Positions 1 through 11,682 of a stretch of 64,000 nt of DNA are shown one piece after another. The position numbers and the translations under genes were made by a program. The notes below the pieces were generated by a model. The model was not told the DNA's origin, did not search any database, and saw only the letters and a program-made list of their open reading frames with translations. This DNA is from Silvimonas amylolytica (GTDB taxonomy: Bacteria > Pseudomonadota > Gammaproteobacteria > Burkholderiales > Chitinibacteraceae). Numbering within the stretch: the first letter of the stretch is position 1; the number at the start of each line of letters is the position of its first letter. Location of the stretch: positions 1,011,939-1,075,938 of the forward strand of contig NZ_BMLY01000001.1 in assembly GCF_014645555.1 (NCBI RefSeq), written 5' to 3'.

Positions 1-624
1 CACCAGTGAGGCATCACTGTGGGCCAGAACCTTGCCGTCTTTACCCACCAGAAACGCGTAACCGTCGCCAGTCAGCTTGATGTTCAGCACATCCTTGACC
101 AGCGCGGAGAGGTAGACATCGCCGGCCACAACGCCCTTGAGCTGTTTGTCCGCCCCTTTGACAGGAGCGGCAAAAGAAAGGGTGAGTTGTTTGGTTGATG
201 CATCGATATACGGCGCAGTCAGAATCAGCTTGTCGTCACTGACTGCCTGTTTATACCAGGGGCGGCTGGTGGGATCGTAACCGGCAGGCAGATCCAGGTT
301 GTGGCCCTGAACCATTTGTTTGGCGGTCGTCCCGAAATAAACTGAATCGAAGGTGGAGCTCTGCTCCGCTTGCAAGAGAATGGGCGTCGCGTCGGTCGCG
401 GATGCCCCAATCATCTCGCCCACGCCCGAAATAACCCGGCGCTTGTCCGCAATCCAGTTGCGCAGCACCACGTTATAGCCGATTGCCACTCCTTTGATTT
501 CGTTGTTCAGCCCGGCGAGAATTTCCGAACGCATTTTGTAATACGCCGCACCGGCCAGCAGCGAGGTGATCAAAACCGTCAGGATCACCATAAAGACGAT
601 CAGTCTCGAACGCAAAGAACGCAT
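1..624 (-). CDS. Methyl-accepting chemotaxis protein, N-terminal part (cut by window edge)
   Basis: 208 residues are visible and the reading frame continues past base 1. The N-terminus is basic and then hydrophobic (membrane segment about residues 8-28). A periplasmic ligand-binding region of double-Cache type follows, recognisable from the YDPTSRPWYKQA stretch, the APYIDASTKQLTLSFAAPV segment and the later GDGYAFLVGKDGKVLAHSD segment. Such proteins bind small solutes outside the cell and signal to CheA/CheW. The HAMP and signalling hairpin would lie outside the window, so the chemoreceptor assignment is inferred from the Cache architecture; a Cache-bearing cyclase or kinase is the alternative. 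The ATG at 622-624 is preceded by an AGGGGG ribosome-binding site. Confidence 0.75.
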   Translation of the reverse strand, partial: MRSLRSRLIVFMVILTVLITSLLAGAAYYKMRSEILAGLNNEIKGVAIGYNVVLRNWIADKRRVISGVGEMIGASATDATPILLQAEQSSTFDSVYFGTTAKQMVQGHNLDLPAGYDPTSRPWYKQAVSDDKLILTAPYIDASTKQLTLSFAAPVKGADKQLKGVVAGDVYLSALVKDVLNIKLTGDGYAFLVGKDGKVLAHSDASLV

Positions 625-1147
625 AGCCCCTACCCCCCTTCCCCAGAAACCTGATTGACGGCTGCCCGTTATGCATCGCACTACGTGAAGAACACGCTTG
701 TTGGCCAATGTATGGCGGTCTTTTCTGGCGGTGCAGTCACCGCTTTGCATACTGCTTGAACACTAGCTCCATTTGCCCCTGACAGACGTCCTGCCGCATC
801 CAGTTTATTGATTCTGTTGCAGAACAGTCATAAACCGGCTCATCACTGGCCCGAACCGCCCTTCTGCCGGCGCGGTGATTGACCCAGAGAATCAGCCCTG
901 GCGATTGCCCCGGGGCGAGATGAGTAGCGCCAGGCCAGGCCGACATGACGGCACATGCAGCGGATCGATACAAAGCCAGTCATTTCAGACAAAAACTATT
1001 TACATTCAAAAAGATAACTCTGGGTGCTACCGTGTAGCCATCAGCTACCGCGGGCCCTGGAACGCCGTACTAACGCGCCTTGTGCACCCCACACGCCGCT
1101 CGCCCCGGCCCGTCGCAGCACCGCTTTACTGAATCACGGAGGTACTT
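625..1147. other. Intergenic region between divergent chemoreceptor and stress-protein genes
   Basis: About 520 bases with no convincing gene. A short reading frame at 875-1132 has an Arg/Pro-rich translation, no ribosome-binding site and no recognisable motif. The stretch must hold the promoters of the two divergent flanking genes, but I could not define their -35/-10 boxes with confidence. Confidence 0.5.
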
Positions 1148-1570
1148 ATGACTACCCTGCTGATCCCTGTCGACGGCTCGCCCCATTCTTTGCGCGCTAT
1201 TGAACGAGCCTTGGCATTCAAGCAACAAGATCAATGGACTGATCTGGTATTGCTGAGCGTCGCGCCGCTGCTTCTAGGGCGAACACGTGGCTTCTTCACC
1301 ACGGCCCAACTCAACATGCTGTACGAGCGACAAACCCAGGAAATGCAGCGTGAAGCCAAGGTCATGCTGGACAAAGCCAACCAGCCCTACAACGCCATGG
1401 TTGTCCCCGGCAACACGGTAGATACCATTCTGACTGTGGCCGATGAAGTGGGCGCAGCACAGATTTACATAGGTACACGCGGGCACGGTGCAGCGGCGTC
1501 GCTGTTATTAGGCTCTGTGGCCAATCGGGTGGCGTCACTCTCCAGCGTGCCTGTGACGCTGGTTAACTAA
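1148..1570 (+). CDS. Universal stress protein, UspA family
   Basis: 140 residues, the usual length of a single-domain UspA protein. The N-terminus (TTLLIPVDGSPHS) is the typical first beta strand with the conserved Asp. The C-terminal part carries the ATP-binding signature G-2x-G-9x-G-S as GTRGHGAAASLLLGS, so this is probably an ATP-binding cytoplasmic member. A good GGAGG site precedes the ATG. The stop codon is followed within 12 bases by a second usp gene, so the two are probably co-transcribed and may form hetero- or homodimers. The specific stress is unknown. Confidence 0.9.
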   Translation: MTTLLIPVDGSPHSLRAIERALAFKQQDQWTDLVLLSVAPLLLGRTRGFFTTAQLNMLYERQTQEMQREAKVMLDKANQPYNAMVVPGNTVDTILTVADEVGAAQIYIGTRGHGAAASLLLGSVANRVASLSSVPVTLVN

Positions 1571-1582
1571 GCGGAGGTGAAT

Positions 1583-2008
1583 ATGTCGACAATTCTTGTA
1601 CCCGTTGATGGTTCTGCCACAGCCATGCATGCCGTTCAGTTTGCCGCCCGCCTGGCGCAGAACGACCCGTCACTCAAATTGCAGTTACTCAATGTGCAAT
1701 CACCCAATCTGTATGGATCACTGATTGAGGGGATAGGCAGCACGGTCCCGTTACACCAGATTCTGCGTGAACAGGGAGAAACCGTGCTGGAGCCCTATGT
1801 GAAAGAACTGGAAGGTCGCGGCATTGCGTTTGATGCCCAGGTTAAAAACGGCCGCCCTGCTGACGTCATCTGCAACCACGCGCGCAATCACAATGCATTG
1901 CGTATCGTGATGGGCACGGGGGGCACGGCAACCAGCAATTATCTTTTTGGTTCAGTAGCTTATGCTGTGGTAGCGGCATCCCCGGCAGCAGTGACGCTGA
2001 TTCGTTAG
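1583..2008 (+). CDS. Universal stress protein, UspA family (second copy)
   Basis: 141 residues from the ATG at 1583; an in-frame GTG at 1577 lies inside the GGAGGTGA ribosome-binding site and is unlikely to be the start. The protein begins STILVPVDGSATA and ends with the nucleotide-binding signature GTGGTATSNYLFGS, followed by the last strand AAVTLIR. It is only distantly similar to the preceding copy, so this is an old tandem pair and not a recent duplication. It lies immediately downstream of the first usp gene in the same operon. Role inferred from family: ATP-dependent stress-survival factor. Confidence 0.9.
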   Translation: MSTILVPVDGSATAMHAVQFAARLAQNDPSLKLQLLNVQSPNLYGSLIEGIGSTVPLHQILREQGETVLEPYVKELEGRGIAFDAQVKNGRPADVICNHARNHNALRIVMGTGGTATSNYLFGSVAYAVVAASPAAVTLIR

Positions 2009-2213
2009 ACAGTTAGCCACGCCAGAAGCCGCCTCATACAAGGCTGGTATCGTCAGGACGGTATGCATACCATGACCCTGACAATGCCGGCCTTTTTCAT
2101 GATGCAACCCCGGGCGATGATCTGTTCGCGAAAGATACCGCGCACCCGGCATGCCTTGAGCTTGCACAGCAGTTATGCCATTATTTGTGCAGTGCAGCAA
2201 AAATGAGGCAATC

Positions 2214-3239
2214 ATGTTTGGGCGCAGTCATGGCAAGCCGCTGTTGAACCTGGCCCTGCAAGGGGGTGGAGCCCACGGTGCATTCACCTGGGGCGTGCTG
2301 GATGCCTTGCTGGAAGCCGGCATCTATCGCTTTGAAGGCATCAGCGGGACGAGCGCAGGGGCAATGAACGCGGTCGCCGTCGCGCACGGCCTGTGCCTCG
2401 GAGGGCCCGAACAGGCCCGTGAAACGCTGGCTGCGTTCTGGGCTCGGGTCGCCGACAGTTTGCCGCGTGAAATGACTCAGCCACTCGGCACTGACGTGCA
2501 GGCCCCGCCGGGGATGCAAATGGTGTTCCACCTGACCCGATGGTTTTCTCCCTACCAGCTGAACCCGCTTGATTACAACCCGCTGCGCAAGATTATTGAA
2601 TCGTTGTTCGACTTTGAACGCATCCGGCATACCTCTCCCGTCAAGCTGTTTGTGGCTGCAACCAATGCCAACACCGGGCATCTGAAGTTATTCCAGACCG
2701 ATGAATTGTCGCCGGAGGCCTTGCTGGCATCCGCCTGTTTGCCGTCGTTGCAACAGGCCGTCATGATTGACGGCGAGGCTTACTGGGATGGCGGCTACGC
2801 GGCCAATCCCGCAGTGTTTCCGCTCTTCAAGTTCTGCCAAAGCGACGACATCCTGCTCGTGCTGCTCTCCCCCATGGTTCACGGTGAAACGCCTCGCACA
2901 GCAAGTGAAATCCAGCGTCGAGCCATGCTGCTGGGGTTTAACAGCGCCTTTTTGCGAGAAATGCGGTTGTTTGCACTACTGCAGGATATGGCCGACGACT
3001 CTGGATTGATCCATGGCCATCTTGAACGCCAATTGCGATCCATGCGCTTTCACGCCATCCAGGCAGACCCTTCGCTGGCGGAACTGGATCACTCAAGCCA
3101 GGCGACGACACACGGCCCATTCCTGCTCTGGTTACGCGACGAGGGTCGGCGGGCCGCATTGCAGTGGTTGCAACTGCATGGCCATCAGGTAGGCCGTCAC
3201 GCCACACTCGATCTCAAGCCGTTGTTTCTCAGAAATTAA
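2214..3239 (+). CDS. Patatin-like phospholipase
   Basis: 341 residues from the ATG at 2214, which has a GAGG site just upstream. The frame is open further upstream but without a ribosome-binding site. All patatin elements are present: the oxyanion loop LQGGGAHGAF (residues 15-24), the nucleophile elbow GTSAG with Ser47, and the catalytic Asp192 in DGGYAANP. The Ser/Asp dyad should hydrolyse acyl esters of phospholipids or other lipids. There is no obvious signal peptide, so the protein is probably cytoplasmic or membrane-associated. Bacterial relatives carry a C-terminal extension similar to the roughly 130 residues seen here. It follows the usp pair by about 200 bases and ends at a strong hairpin. 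Confidence 0.88.
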   Translation: MFGRSHGKPLLNLALQGGGAHGAFTWGVLDALLEAGIYRFEGISGTSAGAMNAVAVAHGLCLGGPEQARETLAAFWARVADSLPREMTQPLGTDVQAPPGMQMVFHLTRWFSPYQLNPLDYNPLRKIIESLFDFERIRHTSPVKLFVAATNANTGHLKLFQTDELSPEALLASACLPSLQQAVMIDGEAYWDGGYAANPAVFPLFKFCQSDDILLVLLSPMVHGETPRTASEIQRRAMLLGFNSAFLREMRLFALLQDMADDSGLIHGHLERQLRSMRFHAIQADPSLAELDHSSQATTHGPFLLWLRDEGRRAALQWLQLHGHQVGRHATLDLKPLFLRN

Positions 3240-3280
3240 ACTGGCCGGGTCACTGCAGACCTGCAATGCATTCAATACAA

Positions 3281-3305
3281 AACGGCCGGTATGAAACCGG
3301 CCGTT
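3281..3305. terminator. Bidirectional terminator between patatin gene and katG
   Basis: Perfect 10-base inverted repeat (AACGGCCGGT at 3281-3290 and its complement at 3296-3305) around a 5-base loop, between two convergent genes. T-rich on the plus side (GTTGTTTG). Confidence 0.75.
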
Positions 3306-3326
3306 GTTGTTTGCTCTACCGCATTG

Positions 3327-5895
<2,569 letters not shown>

Positions 5896-6503
5896 ATGCC
5901 CAGCAAAATCCTGTTTCTTCCCGGCGCATCCGGCAATACCCGCTTCTGGCAACCGGTCATGCAGCGTTTGCAGCACCCGGCACGCCAGATGCATCTGGGT
6001 TGGCCTGGCTTTGGCGCCACGCCGGCACGCCAGGAGGTGAACGGTTTTGATGATCTGGTCCGTATGGTGAGCGCAGAACTGGATGGCCCGACCGCGCTGG
6101 TAGCGCAATCCATGGGGGTGTGGTGGCGGTGCTGGCTGCCCTGCAGAACCCGGGCCGGGTAACGCATCTGGTACTGGCCGCGACATCAGGCGGCATGGAT
6201 ATGGCCCGCCTTGGCGCGGCAGACTGGCGTGCAGAGTTCGCCCGCAATAATCCGGATCTACCCGACTGGTTTGGTACCTGGCAACAAGACCTGACCGCGC
6301 AACTACGCACGCTGGATATCCCCACATTGCTGCTGTGGGGCGATGCAGACCCCGTCAGCCCGGTTGCCGTGGGCGAACGTTTGCGCAGTCTGCTACCCAA
6401 GTCGACGCTGCATGTCTTTGCAGGCGGTGATCATGGCTTTGCGGAGGTCATGGGCGATGCCATTGCACCGCTGATTGACCAGCATCTGGTCACCGAAAAC
6501 TGA
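5896..6503 (+). pseudogene. Alpha/beta hydrolase, split by a one-base frameshift
   Basis: Two overlapping frames join into one typical alpha/beta-hydrolase of about 200 residues. The first (5896-6162) has the HG-like oxyanion region FLPGASGNTRFW and runs to the nucleophile elbow AQSMG. The second (from about 6120) continues directly with VVAVLAALQNPGRVTHLVLAATSGG, then the acid region LLLWGDADPVSP, then the catalytic His in GGDHGF. One extra G in the run of five Gs at 6114-6118 would restore SMGGVVAVL and a single intact gene. The substrate is unknown. Either the gene was inactivated recently or the base is missing through a sequencing error; the perfect preservation of both halves fits either explanation. 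Confidence 0.82.
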
Positions 6504-6516
6504 CCACCCCAACCCG

Positions 6517-9054
6517 TTACGGGTTCGGCCAGTTGACCTCATTGAATGGTACCGGCCGCCCAAACAGGTAGCCCTGGGCGTGGCTGCAACCCATTTCACG
6601 CAGGCGTTGCGCCTGGCTTTCGGTTTCGACGCCTTCAGCCACGGCGGTCACCCCAAAGCCGCGTGCCATGTGCAAAATGGCCGCGACCACGGCGGTGTCT
6701 TGCGAAGACTCACAGATATTGTCGACAAAGCTCTTGTCGATCTTCAGGCAATCAATCGGCAAAGTCCCCAGATACGACAGCGACGAGTAGCCTGTGCCAA
6801 AGTCATCAATCGCGATCTTCACGCCAAGGCCGCGTATCTCACGCAGCCGCTCAACCGTTTGCCCGCCTCGTTCAATCAACACGGATTCGGTCAGTTCCAG
6901 AGTCAGGAATTGCGGCGGCAAACCGCTTTCCTGTAGCGCCTGGCGCAAGGTATTGATGAAGTCGGACTGGATTAACTGCCGCGCGGAGACGTTCACATGC
7001 AGCTCAAATTGTGGCGACAACCGATCCAGCAGCGCAGCGATATCCCGCGTAGCCGTCCGCAGAACCCAATCGCCCAGAGCCAGAATGAGGTCAGAGTTTT
7101 CTGCGATCGGAATGAACATGGCCGGCGGCACCAGCCCCCGCGTCGGGCTTTGCCAGCGTACCAGCGCTTCTACGCCGCTGATCTGGCCATCTGCCATGGA
7201 GATCACCGGCTGGTAATGCACCAGGAACTGGTCGTGCTCCAGCGCTTGCCGCAAATCACTGGTCAGGCGTGACAGTTCGCGCAAGCGTTCCAGCATGGCC
7301 GGTTCGAACACCACCGAAGACATTCGCGCGCGACGTTTGGCTTCGCCCATGGCCACGCTGGCGTTACGCAGCCATTCCGGCAAGACGTCTGAGGACAACA
7401 TGCCTTCAACCACACCGACCGAGGCACTGACCATGATTTCATCATCACCCGACACAAAGGGTGCATTAAACAGCGCCAGCACTTGCGCACCGGTTTCGTC
7501 CGCCGATTGGGTCGGATCAACACAGATGACGGCGAATTCATCCCCACCAATGCGGGCCAGCAGCGCCAGACACGGCAAATGATTACGCAGACGCTCGGCC
7601 ACAGCCTGCAGCAAGCGGCTGCTGGTGTCATACCCCAGGTTGTCATTGATTGTGCGAAAACCATCCAGACCGATCAGGCACAAAATGGCCGGGCGCTGTT
7701 CTGGCCAGTTCACCTCTTCCAGCAAGCCCTGACGGGTCAACAACTGGGTCAGGCCATCCAGCCGCAATTGATCGCGCATGGTATTGAAGGCCAGATCAAC
7801 CTGACGCGCCATGGTGTTGAAGGCTTTGACCAGGGTGGATGTCTCGCGGATCGGGCTGCGCGTGTTGATTTTGGTCAGCCAGTCACCCTGTGCCAGGCGG
7901 TTGGCCGCCTGCGCAGTGCGGTGGATCGGGCGTGTTACCCAGCCGATCACCCACAAACAGAGCAACAAGCCAGAGATGGCCAGCATGGCCAGCAAGATGG
8001 CCGCTTGTCGCGTACTGGCGCGGATATCGCCAACCAGGTCGGAGTCCGGCACCAGCGTGACAATGCGCCAGTGCAGACCACGCTTGTCAAAGAACGGGGT
8101 CACGCGGCCGCTATAAGCCCGGCCATCCACCGTGTCATGAAAACTGACGGACTGATCTTGCGGTGTCTTTGATACCCATGCCGCCGCAGCACGCAAGACC
8201 GGATCTTCGCTTTGCGCCAGGCTTAAGCGCTCACCGCGCGCGATACCGCCGTGGCCATCAGATAACACCGGGCTTTGGCCGGAATGCGCAATCAGCACAC
8301 CCTGGCCATCGGTAATAGCCACCGAACCGGAACCGCGTAGCGTTTCATCGCGCAAAAAACGGTTCAAGTCACTGAGTTTGACGTCTGCATCGACCACGCC
8401 AAGTAACTGGCCATCCTGCCTGACCGGTGTGGCCGCACTGATCGTGACCTCCGCAAACTCATCATAGTTGGCGTAAATATCAGACCAGCCCGCCTTGCCG
8501 GACTTGGCAAACGGGGCGTACCAGGGACGGGTTCGCGGGTCGTAGCCAGCAAAAGTCGCCGTGGTGGCACCGGGCGCGTTATCTTTGTAGATCAACAACT
8601 TGCCTTGAGTGGTGCGATCAGACAGCATCAAGTTGTAGTGATTGTCTTTGCGCCGAACCCCCGCAAACTCGCCCAAGGCGCTACCAAAGGACATCACACT
8701 GATCTGTGCCTGATCCTGGTAAAGGCCGTGAAATGTACCCACGATGTGGCGATACACCGGTTCCATATTGCCAGGCGTGTAGAGCTTGTAACGCACAATG
8801 GCATCGCCCAGTGCTTGCTGCGCGGCGAAGGGGACTTCCAGAAAATTGGCGAGACGATTGTTGGTGGTAACGGTCAACGCATCCAGCAAGCGAATGCTGG
8901 TGGTATCGATCAGGCGGGTTGAATTGTCGTGCTGTGTGAGTTCCTGAAAACCCACAGATGCGATCAATATCAATGCAACCGGCAGCGCGATGGCTGCTCT
9001 CAGTGGAATCGAAAAGCGACCTGGCTTGTTGCCAGAGCGATCAGGTTGGCGCAT
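6517..9054 (-). CDS. Membrane-bound GGDEF-EAL protein with Cache and HAMP domains
   Basis: 845 residues. Order: transmembrane helix about 18-38; periplasmic double-Cache sensor about 50-330 (YDPRTRPWYAPF is typical); second transmembrane helix about 345-370; HAMP about 370-420; GGDEF domain with intact RIGGDEF at about 500; EAL domain about 605-840. The EAL domain has EALVRW, ELTESVL, DDFGTGYSS and EGVETE motifs, so all metal and catalytic positions look present. The protein should control c-di-GMP in response to an external ligand. Phosphodiesterase activity looks likely and cyclase activity possible. It is transcribed alone, convergent with the broken hydrolase gene. Confidence 0.93.
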   Translation of the reverse strand: MRQPDRSGNKPGRFSIPLRAAIALPVALILIASVGFQELTQHDNSTRLIDTTSIRLLDALTVTTNNRLANFLEVPFAAQQALGDAIVRYKLYTPGNMEPVYRHIVGTFHGLYQDQAQISVMSFGSALGEFAGVRRKDNHYNLMLSDRTTQGKLLIYKDNAPGATTATFAGYDPRTRPWYAPFAKSGKAGWSDIYANYDEFAEVTISAATPVRQDGQLLGVVDADVKLSDLNRFLRDETLRGSGSVAITDGQGVLIAHSGQSPVLSDGHGGIARGERLSLAQSEDPVLRAAAAWVSKTPQDQSVSFHDTVDGRAYSGRVTPFFDKRGLHWRIVTLVPDSDLVGDIRASTRQAAILLAMLAISGLLLCLWVIGWVTRPIHRTAQAANRLAQGDWLTKINTRSPIRETSTLVKAFNTMARQVDLAFNTMRDQLRLDGLTQLLTRQGLLEEVNWPEQRPAILCLIGLDGFRTINDNLGYDTSSRLLQAVAERLRNHLPCLALLARIGGDEFAVICVDPTQSADETGAQVLALFNAPFVSGDDEIMVSASVGVVEGMLSSDVLPEWLRNASVAMGEAKRRARMSSVVFEPAMLERLRELSRLTSDLRQALEHDQFLVHYQPVISMADGQISGVEALVRWQSPTRGLVPPAMFIPIAENSDLILALGDWVLRTATRDIAALLDRLSPQFELHVNVSARQLIQSDFINTLRQALQESGLPPQFLTLELTESVLIERGGQTVERLREIRGLGVKIAIDDFGTGYSSLSYLGTLPIDCLKIDKSFVDNICESSQDTAVVAAILHMARGFGVTAVAEGVETESQAQRLREMGCSHAQGYLFGRPVPFNEVNWPNP

Positions 9055-9609
9055 AGCCGCTACCGGACTCCGGGGTTGACGAGTAATTTCGTCTCATCAT
9101 TGAGCATTTCACTACGCTTAGCCAGCACAGTTGCAGAGTGTTGCATGTAAACAGCATGGGACGACAAGGCCGCGAAATCACCGGAATTTACCAAAGGGAA
9201 CCGCCCTGCCGACAGGGGCCGGGCGCGCCGATGATACCCGGCTGTCATCATCCTGGACAACTTGTCAGCCCAGGCCTGATGCGGCCACGCGACGCCAATT
9301 GCGCCATCTTTATCTGCGCAGCTTGTCTTTTCCTGCGCGTCAGCGTCACCTGTTCACGCCAGGATAATCAGCCAGTACGTCTTTTTTTCCCACTCAGGAC
9401 ACCTTATGCCCACCGGCTCTTTACCGCTGACGTCGTGGCCTTGCACCTCTGCAAAGATGCGCAGCAACAGTCATCCTCAAAGGCCCACTTGCGGGATGGA
9501 TATATTGATCTGCTTGTGTCGGCTTGTGGGCGCACAGGAGCTGGCAGCGGTGCTGGAAGCCCTGCCCGGCAGCAATGAAGACTTCGTGTATTTCTGACGT
9601 GAGTGCGGA
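9055..9609. other. Intergenic region, with a doubtful 63-codon frame
   Basis: About 550 bases upstream of the GGDEF-EAL gene and downstream of the AraC-type gene. The only frame with a plausible ribosome-binding site (AGGACACC) is 9406-9597 on the plus strand. Its last 20 residues (AQELAAVLEALPGSNEDFVYF region) look protein-like, but the first 40 do not, so it may be a remnant or chance. Nothing else is recognisable. Confidence 0.4.
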
Positions 9610-10476
9610 TCAGCCCCGTTCACGCAGCAGATCACGCGGGGAAACACCCAGAATGCGGTTCATCCAGTGCGCCATGTGGCTTTGATGGGCAAAGCCGGAA
9701 TCAAGCGCGATCTGGCTGGCCGCAAGGCCACTGTTCAACAACAGATGCCGGGCTCGCTCTACCCGGCGCGCCACAATGTAGCGATGCACCGGCTGGCCCA
9801 GCGTGGTTTTGAACAGCACTTTGAAATGCGGCACGCTCAAATCAACCAGCGCGGCCAGTTCTGCCAGCGTAAGGCGCTGGTCCAGGTGGCATTCAATGTA
9901 ATCCACCAACCGGGCCGCCGTACGGGGTGTCAGCGCATAACGCCGGTTCTGCATTGAGGGCACATTCCCCAACAAGCGCACCACCATGGCCGAGCACAAG
10001 CTCTCTGCAAACAGCGGGTCAGAGGCCTCGCTGGCTTCCAGTTCAGCCTGCAACGCCCAGGCCAGATGTTGCAGTCGCGGATCACGCAACTGCAACTGCG
10101 GGCGCAATTGCCGTTGTGCTGCGGTGAGGGCCAATTGTTCACTCGTCGCCCGCACAAAGTCGTCGCTCATCCACACACGCAAAACAGTGCAATGGGCATC
10201 GTCAGTCCAGACGCCATCCACCCCGGCCGGGATGACATCAGCATCGCCGTGCGCCTGGATGCGGGCATGTCGATGGCCGTCACACACACAATTAGCCCTG
10301 ACCGGCGTTCCGACGTGAATACCAACACGATGCTGCGCTGTACCCGCGATGCGGTGTGTCCCCTGCCCGATACCCACCAGCGCTGCGCCAAAGCCCTGCC
10401 AACCCAGGCCTTCACTGCTGCGTAATGGCACAGCAGTCCCTGCAAGAACGGTGATGGGGGGCGTAACAGCGTTCAT
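9610..10476 (-). CDS. AraC-family transcriptional regulator
   Basis: 288 residues. The C-terminal 100 residues form the double helix-turn-helix of the AraC family: first helix pair LTLAELAALVDLSVPHFKVLFK, second pair about ASQIALDSGFAHQSHMAHWMNRILGVSPRDL. The N-terminal half would bind an effector; it is His- and Cys-containing and not recognisable to me. An AGAGGA site lies 7 bases before the ATG. The gene is divergent from the NmrA-like gene with about 184 bases between them, so it may well control that gene and itself; this is inference from arrangement. Confidence 0.92.
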   Translation of the reverse strand: MNAVTPPITVLAGTAVPLRSSEGLGWQGFGAALVGIGQGTHRIAGTAQHRVGIHVGTPVRANCVCDGHRHARIQAHGDADVIPAGVDGVWTDDAHCTVLRVWMSDDFVRATSEQLALTAAQRQLRPQLQLRDPRLQHLAWALQAELEASEASDPLFAESLCSAMVVRLLGNVPSMQNRRYALTPRTAARLVDYIECHLDQRLTLAELAALVDLSVPHFKVLFKTTLGQPVHRYIVARRVERARHLLLNSGLAASQIALDSGFAHQSHMAHWMNRILGVSPRDLLRERG

Positions 10477-10660
10477 GAGACATCCTCTTTGTCAGACGGC
10501 ACGGGTCAAGCCATGCGGCCAGTGTACCGGGCGGTCATCACCGGTCAGCGCAACAACGCGAAACAATCATCCTCTTCTGCGCTGTGTAATCCAGACCCGC
10601 GCATCAGTTGCCCGCCCGCGCCTTAGGATGCCTCCAACAGCCCACAGCCAGGAGAGACCC

Positions 10661-11554
10661 ATGTTTGTCATTTTCGGAGCAGCCGGCAACGCCGGCCAGG
10701 TCACTGCCCGCACCCTGCGCCAGGCCGGTTTGCCGGTTCGCGCGGTGATTCGCCACCCTTCGCAAGGCGCGGCCCTGATGCAATGGGGTTGCGAAATCAC
10801 CCTTGCTGATCTCACCGATCCCGTGAGTGTTGCTGCGGCGATCAAAGGCGCTTACGCGGTACAAATGCTCTGCCCACTGGTGCCCAACCACGATCCGCAA
10901 GCTGCAACCACCATGCGCCAGATGATTCGTACTGCTGCCACGGCACTCACTCACAACCCGCCAGCGGTGCTGCTGGGCTTATCAGACTACGGCGCAGAAC
11001 TGGATCACGGCACGGGCATCACCTTGTTGTTTCATGAACTGGAAAAAGCCCTCAAACCTATCCCCACACGACTGACCCTGTTGCGTGCAGCCGAGCACAT
11101 GCAGAACTGGGCACGCATGTTGCCCGTCGCCACGGCAACCGGAGTACTTCCCAGCTTGCACTCGCCGGTGGATCACCCCTTCCCGACTGTCTCCGCCCAG
11201 GATGTCGGGCTAGCTGCAGCCCGCTTGCTGCAGGACGACCATCACGGCAATGCGCCGCGGATCATCAGCATTGAAGGCCCACAACGCGTCAGTGTTCAAG
11301 ACGTCGCCAATACGCTGGGCCAATTGATGGGTAAACCCGTCAAACCTTATGCCATGCCCCGCGATGACTGGGCTACGCGCCTGATCGAAATCGGCTACAG
11401 CGCCAACAACGCACAACTGCTGGTTGATCTGTATGACACCCACAACGCGGGCGGGATTGATGTCGAAGCAGGCACTGAGCGGATTTACGGGCAGAGCAGC
11501 TTGCAATCCGTTCTGGCAACCCTGTTGGCTCAGGCCAGTGCGCCAACCCGCTGA
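10661..11554 (+). CDS. NAD(P)-binding Rossmann-fold protein, NmrA/SDR-a type
   Basis: 297 residues from the ATG at 10661 (GGAGAG site). The N-terminus FVIFGAAGNAGQVTARTLRQAG is the GxxGxxG dinucleotide-binding loop of the atypical short-chain dehydrogenase/NmrA group. Further landmarks are RAVIRHP (cofactor phosphate selectivity), ITLADLTD, and the C-terminal substrate-side region. Such proteins act as NADPH-dependent redox sensors or quinone/ether reductases. No active-site YxxxK is evident, so a sensor or regulator role is possible. It probably depends on the divergent AraC-family regulator. Confidence 0.85.
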   Translation: MFVIFGAAGNAGQVTARTLRQAGLPVRAVIRHPSQGAALMQWGCEITLADLTDPVSVAAAIKGAYAVQMLCPLVPNHDPQAATTMRQMIRTAATALTHNPPAVLLGLSDYGAELDHGTGITLLFHELEKALKPIPTRLTLLRAAEHMQNWARMLPVATATGVLPSLHSPVDHPFPTVSAQDVGLAAARLLQDDHHGNAPRIISIEGPQRVSVQDVANTLGQLMGKPVKPYAMPRDDWATRLIEIGYSANNAQLLVDLYDTHNAGGIDVEAGTERIYGQSSLQSVLATLLAQASAPTR

Positions 11555-11682
11555 AGTGCAGCCATTTACATACAAACATCATCAAACAAAAGACAGTTTA
11601 GCGACAGATATATAGAGTTTCCTCCCGCTCGCGGCGCCTTGATTGCGGGCGTACCAACTACAAAAAATACAGAGGAAGCACC

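Noticed and set aside
875-1132. 85-codon frame upstream of the usp genes
   Set aside because: No ribosome-binding site, odd composition, no motif.
9138-9578. 146-codon frame in the gap before the AraC-type gene
   Set aside because: Cys/Pro/Arg-rich translation without protein-like segments; overlapping frame 9406-9597 is hardly better.
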